From Sphingomonas sp. Leaf20 (lineage in GTDB: Bacteria > Pseudomonadota > Alphaproteobacteria > Sphingomonadales > Sphingomonadaceae): a DNA stretch of 40,411 nt. This document shows, one piece after another, positions 1-7,870 of the stretch. Position 1 is the first letter of the stretch, and each line of letters starts with the position of its first letter. The notes beneath the pieces are model-generated. The model was not told the DNA's origin and did not search any database. It saw nothing but the letters and a program-made list of their open reading frames with translations. Location: assembly GCF_001421535.1 (NCBI RefSeq), contig NZ_LMKN01000009.1, positions 774,631-815,041 of the forward strand, read 5' to 3'. The position numbers and the translations under genes were made by a program.

Positions 1-123
1 CGCGGCATCCGGTTCGCAACACTGGCCCGGCTATGCGCCGCTCTTGATTGCCGACCAGGCGACCTCGTCGACTATGATTACAATCCGAAAGACCTGCAAA
101 ACGACGATGCTGCAGATACCTGA
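1..123 (+). CDS. Xre/Cro-CI-type HTH regulator, C-terminal fragment (gene begins before the window)
   Basis: Frame 1 is open from the first base to a TGA at 121-123, giving 40 residues that include ATLARLCAALDCRPGDLVDY. That pattern (a helix LxxLCxAL, then C-x-PGDL) is the end of the small Xre-like HTH domain of about 65-75 residues found in compact Cro/CI-type repressors. Only the final recognition and dimerisation part is visible, so the DNA target cannot be inferred. The tail after the PGDLVDY motif is acidic and about 17 residues long. The first intergenic repeat copy begins 32 bases after the stop. The family call rests on the PGDL signature only; the start lies outside the window. Confidence 0.72.
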   Translation, partial: RGIRFATLARLCAALDCRPGDLVDYDYNPKDLQNDDAADT

Positions 124-155
124 CATCCTACGTGTTTTGTCCCGGCTACCGCCTC

Positions 156-215
156 GACCCAAAAACCGACATTCGAGCCCGTCTTGCGGCTTCCGAACTT
201 AAGACGTTCATTCAT
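156..215 (+). repeat. Intergenic 60-bp directional repeat, copy A
   Basis: Starts GACCCAAAAACCGACATTCG and ends GACGTTCATTCATAG, with CGGCTTCCGAACTT in the second half. It aligns without large gaps to the other copies in this window. It lies between the Xre fragment and the 3' end of the LysR gene, in plus orientation like all other copies. Confidence 0.7.
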
Positions 216-295
216 AGTCGATGCGGATGTTATATGGCGGTCTTACCGACAGAATACACGATCGGCGCTCCTGGCAGCCTCGCCCGATGCCGGGA

Positions 296-1183
296 CTAGG
301 CGCGCATCGCGTCGACAAAGGCTCGGAACGCGACGGTCGGCTGACGCCGGCTTGGATAATAGAGGTGGTTTGGCGGCAGGATCGGCGCCCAACCGGCAAG
401 CACCTCGACGAGTGTGCCATCGACCAGTTGCCGCTCCGCGTGCGGTATCGGCAGACAGGCGATACCGAGCCCGGCCACCGCGGCGTCGCGCATCACGTCG
501 ACGTCGTTTGTGACGAAGTCGCCGCGGATGGTGCGCTCGAACGCACGCCCGTCGCGTTCGAATTCCCAGCGGTGAACAATGCCCGACGAGGTGTGCCGGT
601 AACACAGACAACGGTGCGCCTCGAGATCGTCCGGCGCGGCGGGCGGGACGCGATCGGCGAGGTAGATCGGCGAGGCGACGTAGACGAGAGGAACCGGGCC
701 GCTGATGGGGACCGAGATCATGTCTGCCTGCAGCGTCATCGCATGCCGCACACCGCAGTCGAACCGATCGGCGACGATATCGACGAGGCCGTCCTCGACG
801 ACAAGCTCGACAGCGACCGCGGGATAGGTGCGCGCGAAATCGGCAAGGCGAGGCAAAATCGCGTAAAGCGCGGCAGGACGATGCGCACTGACACGGATGC
901 GCCCGACCGGCTTCCCGCGATCGCCGTCCAGGTCGCCCAACGCGGTTTCCACCGACTCGATCGCCGGTTTCAGACGGAGTAGCAGGGCTTCGCCCGCCGG
1001 GGTCGGCGCGAGCGAGCGCGTGGTCCGGTCGAGCAAGCGGACGCCGATCTTCGTTTCGAGCGATCGCATCGCATGGCTCAGCGCGGATGCCGACAGACCG
1101 AGACGCGTTGCCGCGCGCGCAAAGCTGCCCGCCTCAACGATCGCTGCGAACACCGCGAGTCCGGACCAAAGATCGCGATCCAT
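296..1183 (-). CDS. LysR-family transcriptional regulator
   Basis: A 295-residue protein of normal LysR length. Residues 1-62 are the winged-helix DNA-binding domain: FAAIVEAGSFARAATRLG, then SASALSHAMRSLETKIGVRLLDRTTR and the TPAGEALL wing. Residues 90-290 form the periplasmic-binding-protein-like effector domain (GRIRVSAHRP onward). The ATG at 1183 is preceded on the minus strand by AAGGA a few bases upstream, which fixes the start. The gene is divergent from an aldo/keto reductase with 97 bp between starts, the usual LysR arrangement in which the regulator controls both itself and its neighbour. The inducer is unknown. The family is certain; the target is inferred from position and from the T-N11-A palindrome next to the start. 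Confidence 0.93.
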   Translation of the reverse strand: MDRDLWSGLAVFAAIVEAGSFARAATRLGLSASALSHAMRSLETKIGVRLLDRTTRSLAPTPAGEALLLRLKPAIESVETALGDLDGDRGKPVGRIRVSAHRPAALYAILPRLADFARTYPAVAVELVVEDGLVDIVADRFDCGVRHAMTLQADMISVPISGPVPLVYVASPIYLADRVPPAAPDDLEAHRCLCYRHTSSGIVHRWEFERDGRAFERTIRGDFVTNDVDVMRDAAVAGLGIACLPIPHAERQLVDGTLVEVLAGWAPILPPNHLYYPSRRQPTVAFRAFVDAMRA

Positions 1184-1184
1184 T

Positions 1185-1201
1185 GCTGAATATCCTTCAG
1201 C
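1185..1201. promoter_or_regulatory. Candidate LysR operator (T-N11-A palindrome)
   Basis: GCTGAA-TATCC-TTCAGC is a perfect inverted repeat whose inner part fits the LysR consensus T-N11-A (T1187 and A1199). It begins one base before the lysR start codon and contains that gene's Shine-Dalgarno sequence (minus strand AAGGA). A regulator bound here could both autoregulate and affect the divergent reductase. This is inferred from symmetry and position only. Confidence 0.45.
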
Positions 1202-1280
1202 GACCCATGCGCCGCAGCCCGTCTAATCCTCCGGCGTCTTTGCGTCCATGTTGGACAGGACACAGTGCAGGACGCTTTTG

Positions 1281-2384
1281 ATGACCCTCGAAACCTATCG
1301 CTCGCTTGGCCGCTCCGGTCTCCTCGTCAGCCCTCTGGCGCTCGGGACCATGACCTTCGGCACGCCCCGCTGGGGGCTGGACGAAGCCGGCAGCCGCGCC
1401 GTGTTCGATCGCTACACCGAACTCGGGGGCAATTTCATCGATACGGCCGACGTCTATGCCGGTGGACGATCAGAGGAGATGGTCGGCGCCTTTGTTGCCG
1501 ATCGCTCGCTCCGCGACCGGACCGTGATCGCGACCAAATCCGGCTTTGCGACCGGGCGCGGCTTCCATGCCGGTGGCAACGGCGCCCGACACATCCTGGC
1601 GGCAGTCGACGGTTCTCTGCGCCGCCTTCGGACGGATTTCATCGATCTCTACTGGGTGCATGTGTGGGACGGGGTTACTCCGGCCGAGGAAATGCTGCGG
1701 ACGATGACCGCCCTCATCGCGGCGGGCAAGATCCGCTATTGGGGCATGTCCAACACGCCGGCCTGGTATGTCGCCGAGCTCGCGACGCTGGCACGGATGC
1801 AGGGACATGCTGGGCCGATCGGGCTCCAGTATTTCTATTCGTTGGTAGAGCGTGGCGTGGAGAACGAGCATATCCCGCTCGCGCGATCGGCAGGGTTGAG
1901 CCTCGTGCCGTGGAGTCCCCTCGCCTACGGGCTGCTGACCGGCAAATATGATCGCGCCACGGTTGAGGCAGCGCCGCGGCGGCAGGGTGGCGTCCCCAAT
2001 CGCGGCGATACTACGGCAACGATGCGGCCCCAGGATGACAAGCGGCTCGACGGCGACAACCCGTTTGGGGACACGCTGTTCACCGACCGGAACTGGCGAA
2101 TTCTCGACGTGCTCAAGCGCGTCGCCGGAGAGCTTGGTGAGACGCCCGCGCGTGTTGCCCTGGCGTGGGTAGTCGGCCGGCCTGGCGTCGTATCCACCTT
2201 GATGGGCGTCAGCCGATCCAAACAGGTTACTGACAACGTTATGGCGCTCGATCTGCATCTGCCGCCGAAGCAGCGCGCCGCGCTCGACGATGCGAGCAGC
2301 GGCAACCAGCCATTCCTTTACGGCCTGTTCGAGCCGACAGTGCGAAATCAAGTCGTGTTCGGGGGTGCCGATGTTCGCAGCTAA
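1281..2384 (+). CDS. Aldo/keto reductase (NADPH-dependent oxidoreductase)
   Basis: About 367 residues from ATG 1281, which has AGGA about 8 bases upstream. An in-frame ATG at 1248 would add 11 residues but has no good ribosome binding site. The sequence follows the AKR (beta/alpha)8 barrel: GTMTFG near the N-terminus, FIDTADVYAGGRSE carrying the catalytic Asp and Tyr, IATKSG carrying the Lys, and DLYWVHVWD carrying the His. SPLAYGLLTGKY and the C-terminal GVSRSKQVTDNV complete the cofactor site. It resembles the YajO/Tas-like soluble reductases, acting on aldehydes or ketones in the cytoplasm. Divergent from the LysR gene and probably its target. The substrate cannot be read from sequence. 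Confidence 0.93.
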   Translation: MTLETYRSLGRSGLLVSPLALGTMTFGTPRWGLDEAGSRAVFDRYTELGGNFIDTADVYAGGRSEEMVGAFVADRSLRDRTVIATKSGFATGRGFHAGGNGARHILAAVDGSLRRLRTDFIDLYWVHVWDGVTPAEEMLRTMTALIAAGKIRYWGMSNTPAWYVAELATLARMQGHAGPIGLQYFYSLVERGVENEHIPLARSAGLSLVPWSPLAYGLLTGKYDRATVEAAPRRQGGVPNRGDTTATMRPQDDKRLDGDNPFGDTLFTDRNWRILDVLKRVAGELGETPARVALAWVVGRPGVVSTLMGVSRSKQVTDNVMALDLHLPPKQRAALDDASSGNQPFLYGLFEPTVRNQVVFGGADVRS

Positions 2385-2392
2385 TGAAGGAG

Positions 2393-2453
2393 GACCCACA
2401 TTCGGACGTTCAAAGCCTGTTTTTGGATCGCCAGCCTCTGCCGTTCATTCATG
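2393..2453 (+). repeat. Intergenic 60-bp directional repeat, copy B
   Basis: Begins GACCCACATTCGGACGTTC and ends CTGCCGTTCATTCATG. It starts nine bases after the aldo/keto reductase stop codon. The middle (GTTTTTGGATCGCC) is the most divergent part. Confidence 0.7.
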
Positions 2454-2611
2454 TTTACGGTGTCGCCTGTCCGGGCAAAGGAGCGAGGCTTGAAGAGGGC
2501 AGGTGACCGGCAAGGTTCCACCGTCGATCCCATACTGCGCTTCTTGGATTGAGAACGCACGATTTGACGCCAGCCATCACCCAAACCGCTTCGCCCCTAA
2601 ATTCACATGAT

Positions 2612-2627
2612 GTTGCAGATATGCAAC
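2612..2627. promoter_or_regulatory. Candidate operator GTTGCA-GATA-TGCAAC
   Basis: A perfect inverted repeat with 6-bp arms and a 4-bp spacer, about 105 bp before the TonB receptor 1 start. The core TTGCAGAT recurs twice upstream of the following DUF885 gene (5846-5891), which suggests a shared regulator. No binding protein can be named. Confidence 0.35.
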
Positions 2628-2702
2628 GGCCGTTGGAACTTCGCAACAGAGGCACGGCCACAAAAAGACAGTCTATTGCGCCGCAGCACATTTTCCGAGA
2701 CA

Positions 2703-2724
2703 CCCCCGTTACATAATAAGGGGG
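2703..2724 (+). promoter_or_regulatory. C5/G5 hairpin covering the ribosome binding site of TonB receptor 1
   Basis: CCCCC at 2703-2707 can pair with GGGGG at 2720-2724 across a 12-base AT-rich loop. The G run is the Shine-Dalgarno sequence (AAGGGGG) of the ATG at 2732. Pairing would hide it, so translation could be modulated. It is a short stem and may be fortuitous. Confidence 0.3.
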
Positions 2725-2731
2725 CCTAACA

Positions 2732-5641
2732 ATGATGAACCTGACCTTGCTGCGCGCGGGCGTATGCCTGCCTGCCATGCTTCTTGCGGCCGCTGGCGCA
2801 CACGCGCAGGCGGTCGACGTGGGACCCGCGGCTGCCGTAAGCGCTTCGAACAACGAAGCGGCGGACACGCCCGACGACATCATCGTCACCGGGTCACGCA
2901 TCCGTCAGAGCCCCCTCGAACAGCGCTCCCCTGTCGTCACGCTCGACTCTGCTGCACTTGCACAGACCGGCCTCACCTCGGTGGCGGATATTCTCCAGCG
3001 GCTCCCCAGCGCTGCGGGTGGGTTGAACACGAAGGCGAACAATTCAGGAAACATCGGCAACCCGCAGGATGGCGGCGGAGTCGGCGCTGGCTCGGCCGAG
3101 ATCGACCTGCGATACCTGCTTGCCAAGCGGACGCTCGTGCTGGTCGACGGACTTCGCTACGTCAACGGTGCGTCTGCGAGCGGCATTCCCGGCACGGTCG
3201 ATCTGAACACCATTCCCAACAGTTCGATCGAGCGGATCGAGGTGCTGCAATCGGGCCAGTCGCCGCTGTACGGCTCGGATGCCATTGCCGGCGTCGTCAA
3301 CATCATAACCAAGGCCAACCAGCAGGGACTGCGCATGTCCGGCCAGTTCGGTACGTTTCGCGCAGGGGATGGCCATTCCTATAACGGCGACATCAGCTAC
3401 GGCGTGAAGGGCCCGAACACATCGCTCGTCTTTGGCGCGAGCTACGTTAAGGAAGGCAGCGTCCGTACGAGCGACCGGGCCGGTTCGCAATTCCCCAACC
3501 CGGGGCAGACGACCTGCCTCGATCCTCGCGGCGGTTGCTCGGGCGCAGCTCTGGGCGGTCGCATCGTCTTCAACCCTGGCAACGCCATCCGTCCGCAGGG
3601 CGGCACGCTCACGGTCCGCCAGAACGGACTGACCAGTCGCGGTGTTTACGATCCAACGCTCGTGGGCGGGGATTTCCGCGCTTTCACCGCCGCGGACCGG
3701 TTCAACTTCTCGCCGTTCAACTATTTCCTGACCCCGTCCGAACGCTATGGTGCGTTCGTGAGTTTCAAGGGCGAACTTGGCTCCAATATCAATCTGCGGG
3801 TCAAGACGGTGTACAATCACCGCAACTCGCAGAACCAGGCCGCCTTCCTGCCCTTGAACGTTGGCCCCGACGCGGGAACCGGCACGCTCACCGACCGGAT
3901 CTCGATCGACGCGACCAATCCGTTCAACCCGTTTGGCGTTACGTTGTCAGCCGGTGGCGCCGGCCAACCCCCGGCGAACTATGCCTTGGTCGGACGCCGC
4001 CTCGTCGAAGCGGGACAGCGCACCTACAATCAGAGCGTCGACACGATGTCGGTCACCGCGACGCTGGACGGCAAGTTCCAGGTCGGCGGGAAGACGTTCT
4101 ACTGGGACGTGAACGCGGTCCAGGGCTTCAATGACGCCAAGCAGGTGTTCACGGGCAACATCAATACCCAGCGCCTCGCGCAGGCACTTGGCCCGCTTTC
4201 GCAATGCACGGGCGAGTGCGTGCCGTTCAATATCTTCGGTGGTGCCGGTTCGATCACGCCGCAGATGCTGGCCTTTGTCGGCTTCACCGAACGCGCCAAG
4301 AGCAACCAGGAATTGCGCGATTACACCGCCAACCTCACGGGTGAACTGTTCGACCTCCCCGCCGGTCCGATCGGCGTCGCGGTCGGCTACGAACATCGCT
4401 ACCAGAAGGGATCGTTCACTCCCGACGCGTTGATCCAGGCCGGCTTCGGCGCTGACATTCCCGCTCAAGCGGCCAGCGGCGCGTTCAACTCTGACGAGCT
4501 CTACGGCGAAATCCGCGTGCCGCTGCTGAAGGACGTGCCGTTCTTCAGTTCGCTGGAAGCCTCGGGCGCGGTTCGCCATGTGAACTATTCGATCAGTGGG
4601 AGTAACACCACCTATACCGGTACAGGGCTTTGGAAGCCGATCCCGGATCTGCTGCTGCGCGCCTCCTATGCCACGGGATTCCGTGCGCCCAGCATAGGCG
4701 AGTTGTTCGGCGCGCAGTCGCGTTCCGATATCGGCATCCCCGATCCGTGCAGCAACATCGCCGGCTCCCGTTATCAGGCTTCCGCCACGGTGCGGACCAA
4801 CTGCGCGGCCAACGGCGTTCCCACGAACGGCAGCTATCAGGAGCCGACGGGCCAGCTTGGCGTGACGACCGGCGGCAACAGGGCGCTCGCGCCGGAAACC
4901 TCGAAGACGTGGCTGTTCGGCGGCGTGCTCAGCCCGGCGTTCATGCGCGAAAGCGGCCTTGCCAGCCAGTTCGCGGTGGAAGCCAATTATTACGACATCA
5001 AGGTATCGGGGGCGATCGCCTCGACCAACCCGCAGGTGACGTTGGCGCGGTGTTCCGAAGCGGGCGACGCGCTGAGCTGCGCGAACGTGGTGCGCAGCAG
5101 CAGCGGGCGTATTTCGAGCATCGTCGGCTTGTTGCAGAACATCGGGCAGATCCGGACGCGCGGCATCGACCTGACGCTTAACTACCGTTCGCCGCAGACC
5201 GGTGCGGGCATCTTCGGCCTGTCGCTGAACGGCAACCACCTCATGAAGTACAGCGAGACGACGCCAACCTCGACGGGGTTCAGTGCGATCAGCTATCGCG
5301 GCACTACCCGCGGTTCACCAGACCAGTCCTATCCCAAGTTCAAGGGAACGGGTGTCGTCAGCTGGAGCATCGCCGACGTCGAGGCGTCGTTCACCGGCCG
5401 TTACATCAACCATGTCCGGGAGAATACGGGCGCCCGGCTGGACAACACCTTCTACGGTGACGTGCAGCTGACCTTCTCGCCCGCCTTCCTGGACAGAAAG
5501 TTTGATTTCACGGCAGGCGTGCGCAACGTGTTCAACCAGGATCCGCCGGCGTGCACCACCTGTACCGGTCCGAACTACGATCCCACCACCTATGATGTCC
5601 CGGGGCAGTTCGGCTATCTGCGCCTCTCTTACCGGATGTGA
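2732..5641 (+). CDS. TonB-dependent outer-membrane receptor 1 (no STN domain)
   Basis: 969 residues. A signal peptide (about residues 1-26, ending AGAHAQ) is followed by the TonB-box/plug start DDIIVTGSRI near residue 48, then a plug with TLVLVDGLRYV, PNSSIERIEVLQSGQSPLYGSDAIAGVVNIITK (residues about 125-195). The rest is the 22-strand barrel, ending in an aromatic-rich strand FGYLRLSYRM. There is no N-terminal STN domain, so it is a plain transporter rather than a signal transducer. The ATG at 2732 has AAGGGGG upstream. It belongs to the large sphingomonad/caulobacter receptor class for oligosaccharides, peptides or plant compounds; the ligand is unknown. The DUF885 hydrolase downstream is the likely partner. 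Confidence 0.95.
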   Translation: MMNLTLLRAGVCLPAMLLAAAGAHAQAVDVGPAAAVSASNNEAADTPDDIIVTGSRIRQSPLEQRSPVVTLDSAALAQTGLTSVADILQRLPSAAGGLNTKANNSGNIGNPQDGGGVGAGSAEIDLRYLLAKRTLVLVDGLRYVNGASASGIPGTVDLNTIPNSSIERIEVLQSGQSPLYGSDAIAGVVNIITKANQQGLRMSGQFGTFRAGDGHSYNGDISYGVKGPNTSLVFGASYVKEGSVRTSDRAGSQFPNPGQTTCLDPRGGCSGAALGGRIVFNPGNAIRPQGGTLTVRQNGLTSRGVYDPTLVGGDFRAFTAADRFNFSPFNYFLTPSERYGAFVSFKGELGSNINLRVKTVYNHRNSQNQAAFLPLNVGPDAGTGTLTDRISIDATNPFNPFGVTLSAGGAGQPPANYALVGRRLVEAGQRTYNQSVDTMSVTATLDGKFQVGGKTFYWDVNAVQGFNDAKQVFTGNINTQRLAQALGPLSQCTGECVPFNIFGGAGSITPQMLAFVGFTERAKSNQELRDYTANLTGELFDLPAGPIGVAVGYEHRYQKGSFTPDALIQAGFGADIPAQAASGAFNSDELYGEIRVPLLKDVPFFSSLEASGAVRHVNYSISGSNTTYTGTGLWKPIPDLLLRASYATGFRAPSIGELFGAQSRSDIGIPDPCSNIAGSRYQASATVRTNCAANGVPTNGSYQEPTGQLGVTTGGNRALAPETSKTWLFGGVLSPAFMRESGLASQFAVEANYYDIKVSGAIASTNPQVTLARCSEAGDALSCANVVRSSSGRISSIVGLLQNIGQIRTRGIDLTLNYRSPQTGAGIFGLSLNGNHLMKYSETTPTSTGFSAISYRGTTRGSPDQSYPKFKGTGVVSWSIADVEASFTGRYINHVRENTGARLDNTFYGDVQLTFSPAFLDRKFDFTAGVRNVFNQDPPACTTCTGPNYDPTTYDVPGQFGYLRLSYRM

Positions 5642-5685
5642 TACGGCCGTCGGATAGCTCAGGTGACCTTGGATAGCCTGACCGC

Positions 5686-5719
5686 ACTTCGAGGAAGGAC
5701 GTCGTGCCTTCCTCGAAGT
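5686..5719 (+). terminator. Strong hairpin after TonB receptor 1
   Basis: ACTTCGAGGAAGG (5686-5698) and CCTTCCTCGAAGT (5707-5719) are perfect 13-bp arms around an 8-base loop, 45 bases after the receptor stop. No T tract follows, so it may act as a bidirectional or Rho-assisted terminator or as a 3' mRNA stabiliser. Confidence 0.6.
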
Positions 5720-5845
5720 CCGAACGACCTGCATTCGTCCGGCATTTGTCCAAGGATAACATTTGGCGCGAACTGTGCCTTTCCTTGGACATCGGGCACT
5801 GACATGACCGCTACAACGCTTGTTGAAAAATGCCGTTTTTTGGAT

Positions 5846-5891
5846 CATGCAACATCTGCAAAACAGCAGCGGCTGTACTTGCAGATCTGCT
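5846..5891. promoter_or_regulatory. Candidate operator region with repeated TGCAGAT motifs upstream of DUF885 gene
   Basis: ATGCAACATCTGCAAAAC (from 5847) contains, on the minus strand, TTGCAGATGTTGCA, close to the palindrome upstream of TonB receptor 1. A second element, TTGCAGATCTGC, ends at 5890 and includes the perfect 10-mer palindrome GCAGATCTGC (5881-5890). Shared motifs suggest co-regulation of the receptor and hydrolase. Confidence 0.3.
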
Positions 5892-5995
5892 TCAAACCGG
5901 ACTCTTTGCCGCGCATCTAGACAGTGATCGGCAATGATGGCGCGGCCGTCAAACGGACTGCCGGGCTTCACAATGCGAGAGGAGGGCGACCCAAA

Positions 5996-7675
5996 ATGCG
6001 GCTATGGACCTGGATCATCGGCCTGGGGTGTCTTGCCGGGCTGGCGACGGCACCCGCCGCGGCAACGCCCGATCGCACGCCACCGCCTGCGGCACTGGTC
6101 CGCCTGTTCGACGCGTGGCGCGCAGCCGCCGCACCGCCGCGACGGGATGGCGTCGCCGACTTCAGTTCGGCCGCGCTGGCCGGGCAGGCTGCGGAACTTC
6201 GCCGGTTGAAGCATCGCCTCGCGGCCCTCGATCGCGCGGGCTGGCGCCCGGCAGCCGTCGCCGATGCCGCCCTGATCGAAGCCGAGATGAACGGTCTGGA
6301 TTTCGATCTGCGCGTGCGCCAGCCTTGGGCGCGCGATCCGAGCTATTACGCCACGGTTTTCGGTGAGGAAAGCGACGTCCCGGCGCATGAAGGACCATCC
6401 GCCGATGCGATCGACCTGTTCCGCTACGGCTACCCACTGGCCCCAGGCGACGCCCGCGATCTTACCAAGCGGCTCGCGGGTGTGCCCGTGTTGCTGGCAC
6501 GTGCTCGGGTCACATTAGCGGACGGCAATGCCGCAGACCTGTGGCGCTACGCCGGTCGCGCGCTGGACGAACAGGCCGATGTGCTGGCTGCGCTGGCCGC
6601 CGGCACGCTGACGATGCGGACAATCGACGGGCCGAAGCGGGGCACGCTGGCCGGTGCCGGCGCGCCAGTACGCACCGCCGCCCTCGCCGCCGAGGCAGCA
6701 ACCCGTGAATTTGCGCGCTGGGTCGCCGTGCAGGCACCGACGAAGACCGGCTCGTCGGGAATCGGGAAGGTTAACTACGACTGGTATATGAAGCACGTTC
6801 AGCTCGTGCCGTATGACTGGGACGAGCAGGTCGTGCTGCTACAGCGCGAACTCGATCGCGCTTGGGCCGGACTGGCGATGGAACAGGTGCGCAACCGTTC
6901 CCTCCCCCCGGTGACCGCGATGACCGACCCCGCCGCCTATCGCAGCTTCGCGGCCGAGCGGATGAAATACTTCACCGATTTCGTCATTGGCGTTGGCTTC
7001 GTGCCCGATCGACCCTTTTACCGAGGGGCGCTGGCCGCACAGACGGTCGATTATATACCGCCTGCAAGGCGTAACTTCTTCCATCACGTCACCGCGCTCG
7101 ATCCGCGTCCGCTCTATGCGCACGACATCCATTGGGTCGAACTGGCGCGGATCAGGCAGGAACCGCACCCGGACCCGATCAGACGGACGGCGCCTCTCTT
7201 CAACATCTTTGCCGCGCGTTCGGAAGGGTTCGCCACCGCGTTCGAGGAACTGACGATGCAGGCCGGCCTGTACGACGATAGCCCGCGCGGTCGCGAGCTT
7301 GTCTGGATCATGCTCGCCAACCGCGCCGCGCGCGGGCTCGCTTCGCTGCACGTTCAAGCAAACACAATCGATCTCGCGGCTGCTGGCCGCTTTCATGCAG
7401 CATGGACGCCACGCGGCTGGTCCGATCCCGACAATGTGCTCGTCGGCTTCGAACAGCTCCTCTACCTGCGCCAGCCAGGCTACGGCACCAGCTACGTCAC
7501 GGGCAAGCTGTTGCTCGATGCCCGCATCGCTGCATTTTCGCAGGAGGCGGACCGTGCCCATCGTACGCCACCATCTGCCGCCGCGATGCTGTCCGACATC
7601 GCGGACCAGGGCATTCTGCCTTGGCCGCTGCTAGCGCAGCCGTCGGGCGACTCCACGCAAGCTGAAGGGAAGTAA
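5996..7675 (+). CDS. DUF885-family secreted hydrolase (putative metallopeptidase-like)
   Basis: 559 residues from ATG 5996, chosen because GAGAGGAGG lies about 11 bases upstream and a signal peptide (MRLWTWIIGLGCLAGLATAPAAA) follows directly. The C-terminal half matches the DUF885 family: YAHDIHWVELARIRQEPHP (about residue 375), then RSEGFATAFEELTMQAGLYDD, RAARGLASLHVQANT and LYLRQPGYGTSYVTGKLLLD. Typical DUF885 proteins carry HExxPGH as the presumed zinc site. Here the equivalent is HDIHW followed by the EG-x8-EE element, so this is either a variant metal site or an altered activity. Likely periplasmic. Position after TonB receptor 1 suggests it processes the imported ligand, possibly a peptide; that is inference. 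Confidence 0.85.
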   Translation: MRLWTWIIGLGCLAGLATAPAAATPDRTPPPAALVRLFDAWRAAAAPPRRDGVADFSSAALAGQAAELRRLKHRLAALDRAGWRPAAVADAALIEAEMNGLDFDLRVRQPWARDPSYYATVFGEESDVPAHEGPSADAIDLFRYGYPLAPGDARDLTKRLAGVPVLLARARVTLADGNAADLWRYAGRALDEQADVLAALAAGTLTMRTIDGPKRGTLAGAGAPVRTAALAAEAATREFARWVAVQAPTKTGSSGIGKVNYDWYMKHVQLVPYDWDEQVVLLQRELDRAWAGLAMEQVRNRSLPPVTAMTDPAAYRSFAAERMKYFTDFVIGVGFVPDRPFYRGALAAQTVDYIPPARRNFFHHVTALDPRPLYAHDIHWVELARIRQEPHPDPIRRTAPLFNIFAARSEGFATAFEELTMQAGLYDDSPRGRELVWIMLANRAARGLASLHVQANTIDLAAAGRFHAAWTPRGWSDPDNVLVGFEQLLYLRQPGYGTSYVTGKLLLDARIAAFSQEADRAHRTPPSAAAMLSDIADQGILPWPLLAQPSGDSTQAEGK

Positions 7676-7690
7676 GGTGACCGAGAACGA

Positions 7691-7760
7691 GGGTGTCCCA
7701 TCCATCAATTGAGCGGAGTTTACGGCTCTATTTGATTCGCCCACAGCTTGAGGGACACCC
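7691..7760. repeat. Inverted repeat GGGTGTCCC / GGGACACCC, MITE-like or weak terminator
   Basis: Nine-base perfect arms at 7691-7699 and 7752-7760 enclose 52 bases, starting 16 bases after the DUF885 stop. The arrangement could be a very short transposable remnant with terminal repeats or a long-loop terminator. I see no target-site duplication and no transposase. Confidence 0.3.
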
Positions 7761-7810
7761 ATTGATCGGTAACTCAACCCCGATTTGGGAAGTGTAGCTC
7801 TCCAGAATGG

Positions 7811-7870
7811 ACCCACAAGTGGACACTCACGAGCCATTTCCTCTTTCCACATTTCTGCCGTTCGTTCATC
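7811..7870 (+). repeat. Intergenic 60-bp directional repeat, copy C
   Basis: Begins GACCCACAAGTGGACACTCA and ends CTGCCGTTCGTTCAT. It lies 135 bp after the DUF885 gene. Confidence 0.7.

Larger units (their letters stand above)
2454..2731. other. Intergenic regulatory region upstream of TonB receptor 1
   Basis: About 280 bases without a credible gene. It holds the inverted repeat at 2612-2627 and a C5/G5 hairpin at 2703-2724 that includes the ribosome binding site of the downstream receptor. The element CATAAT near 2712 is a weak -10-like match with no convincing -35. I see nothing else in it. Confidence 0.5.
5642..5995. other. Intergenic region between TonB receptor 1 and the DUF885 gene
   Basis: About 350 bases. 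It holds a strong hairpin at 5686-5719 close to the receptor stop, then an AT-richer stretch with two TGCAGAT-type sites (5846-5891). An in-frame upstream ATG for the next gene exists at 5924, but the well-placed ribosome binding site GAGAGGAGG (5977-5984) favours 5996. Confidence 0.5.

Noticed and set aside
1200..1258. A GACCCATGCGCCGC... stretch that might be another repeat copy
   Set aside because: Only the opening six bases match; the CTTCCCAAC and GTTCATTCA parts are absent.
1470..2399. 309-codon minus-strand frame opposite the aldo/keto reductase
   Set aside because: Shadow frame; the plus-strand reductase has all catalytic motifs.
3947..5239. 430-codon open frame on the minus strand inside TonB receptor 1
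   Set aside because: Antisense shadow of a GC-rich gene; Arg/Ala/His-rich translation with no family features, while the plus-strand frame is a clear receptor.
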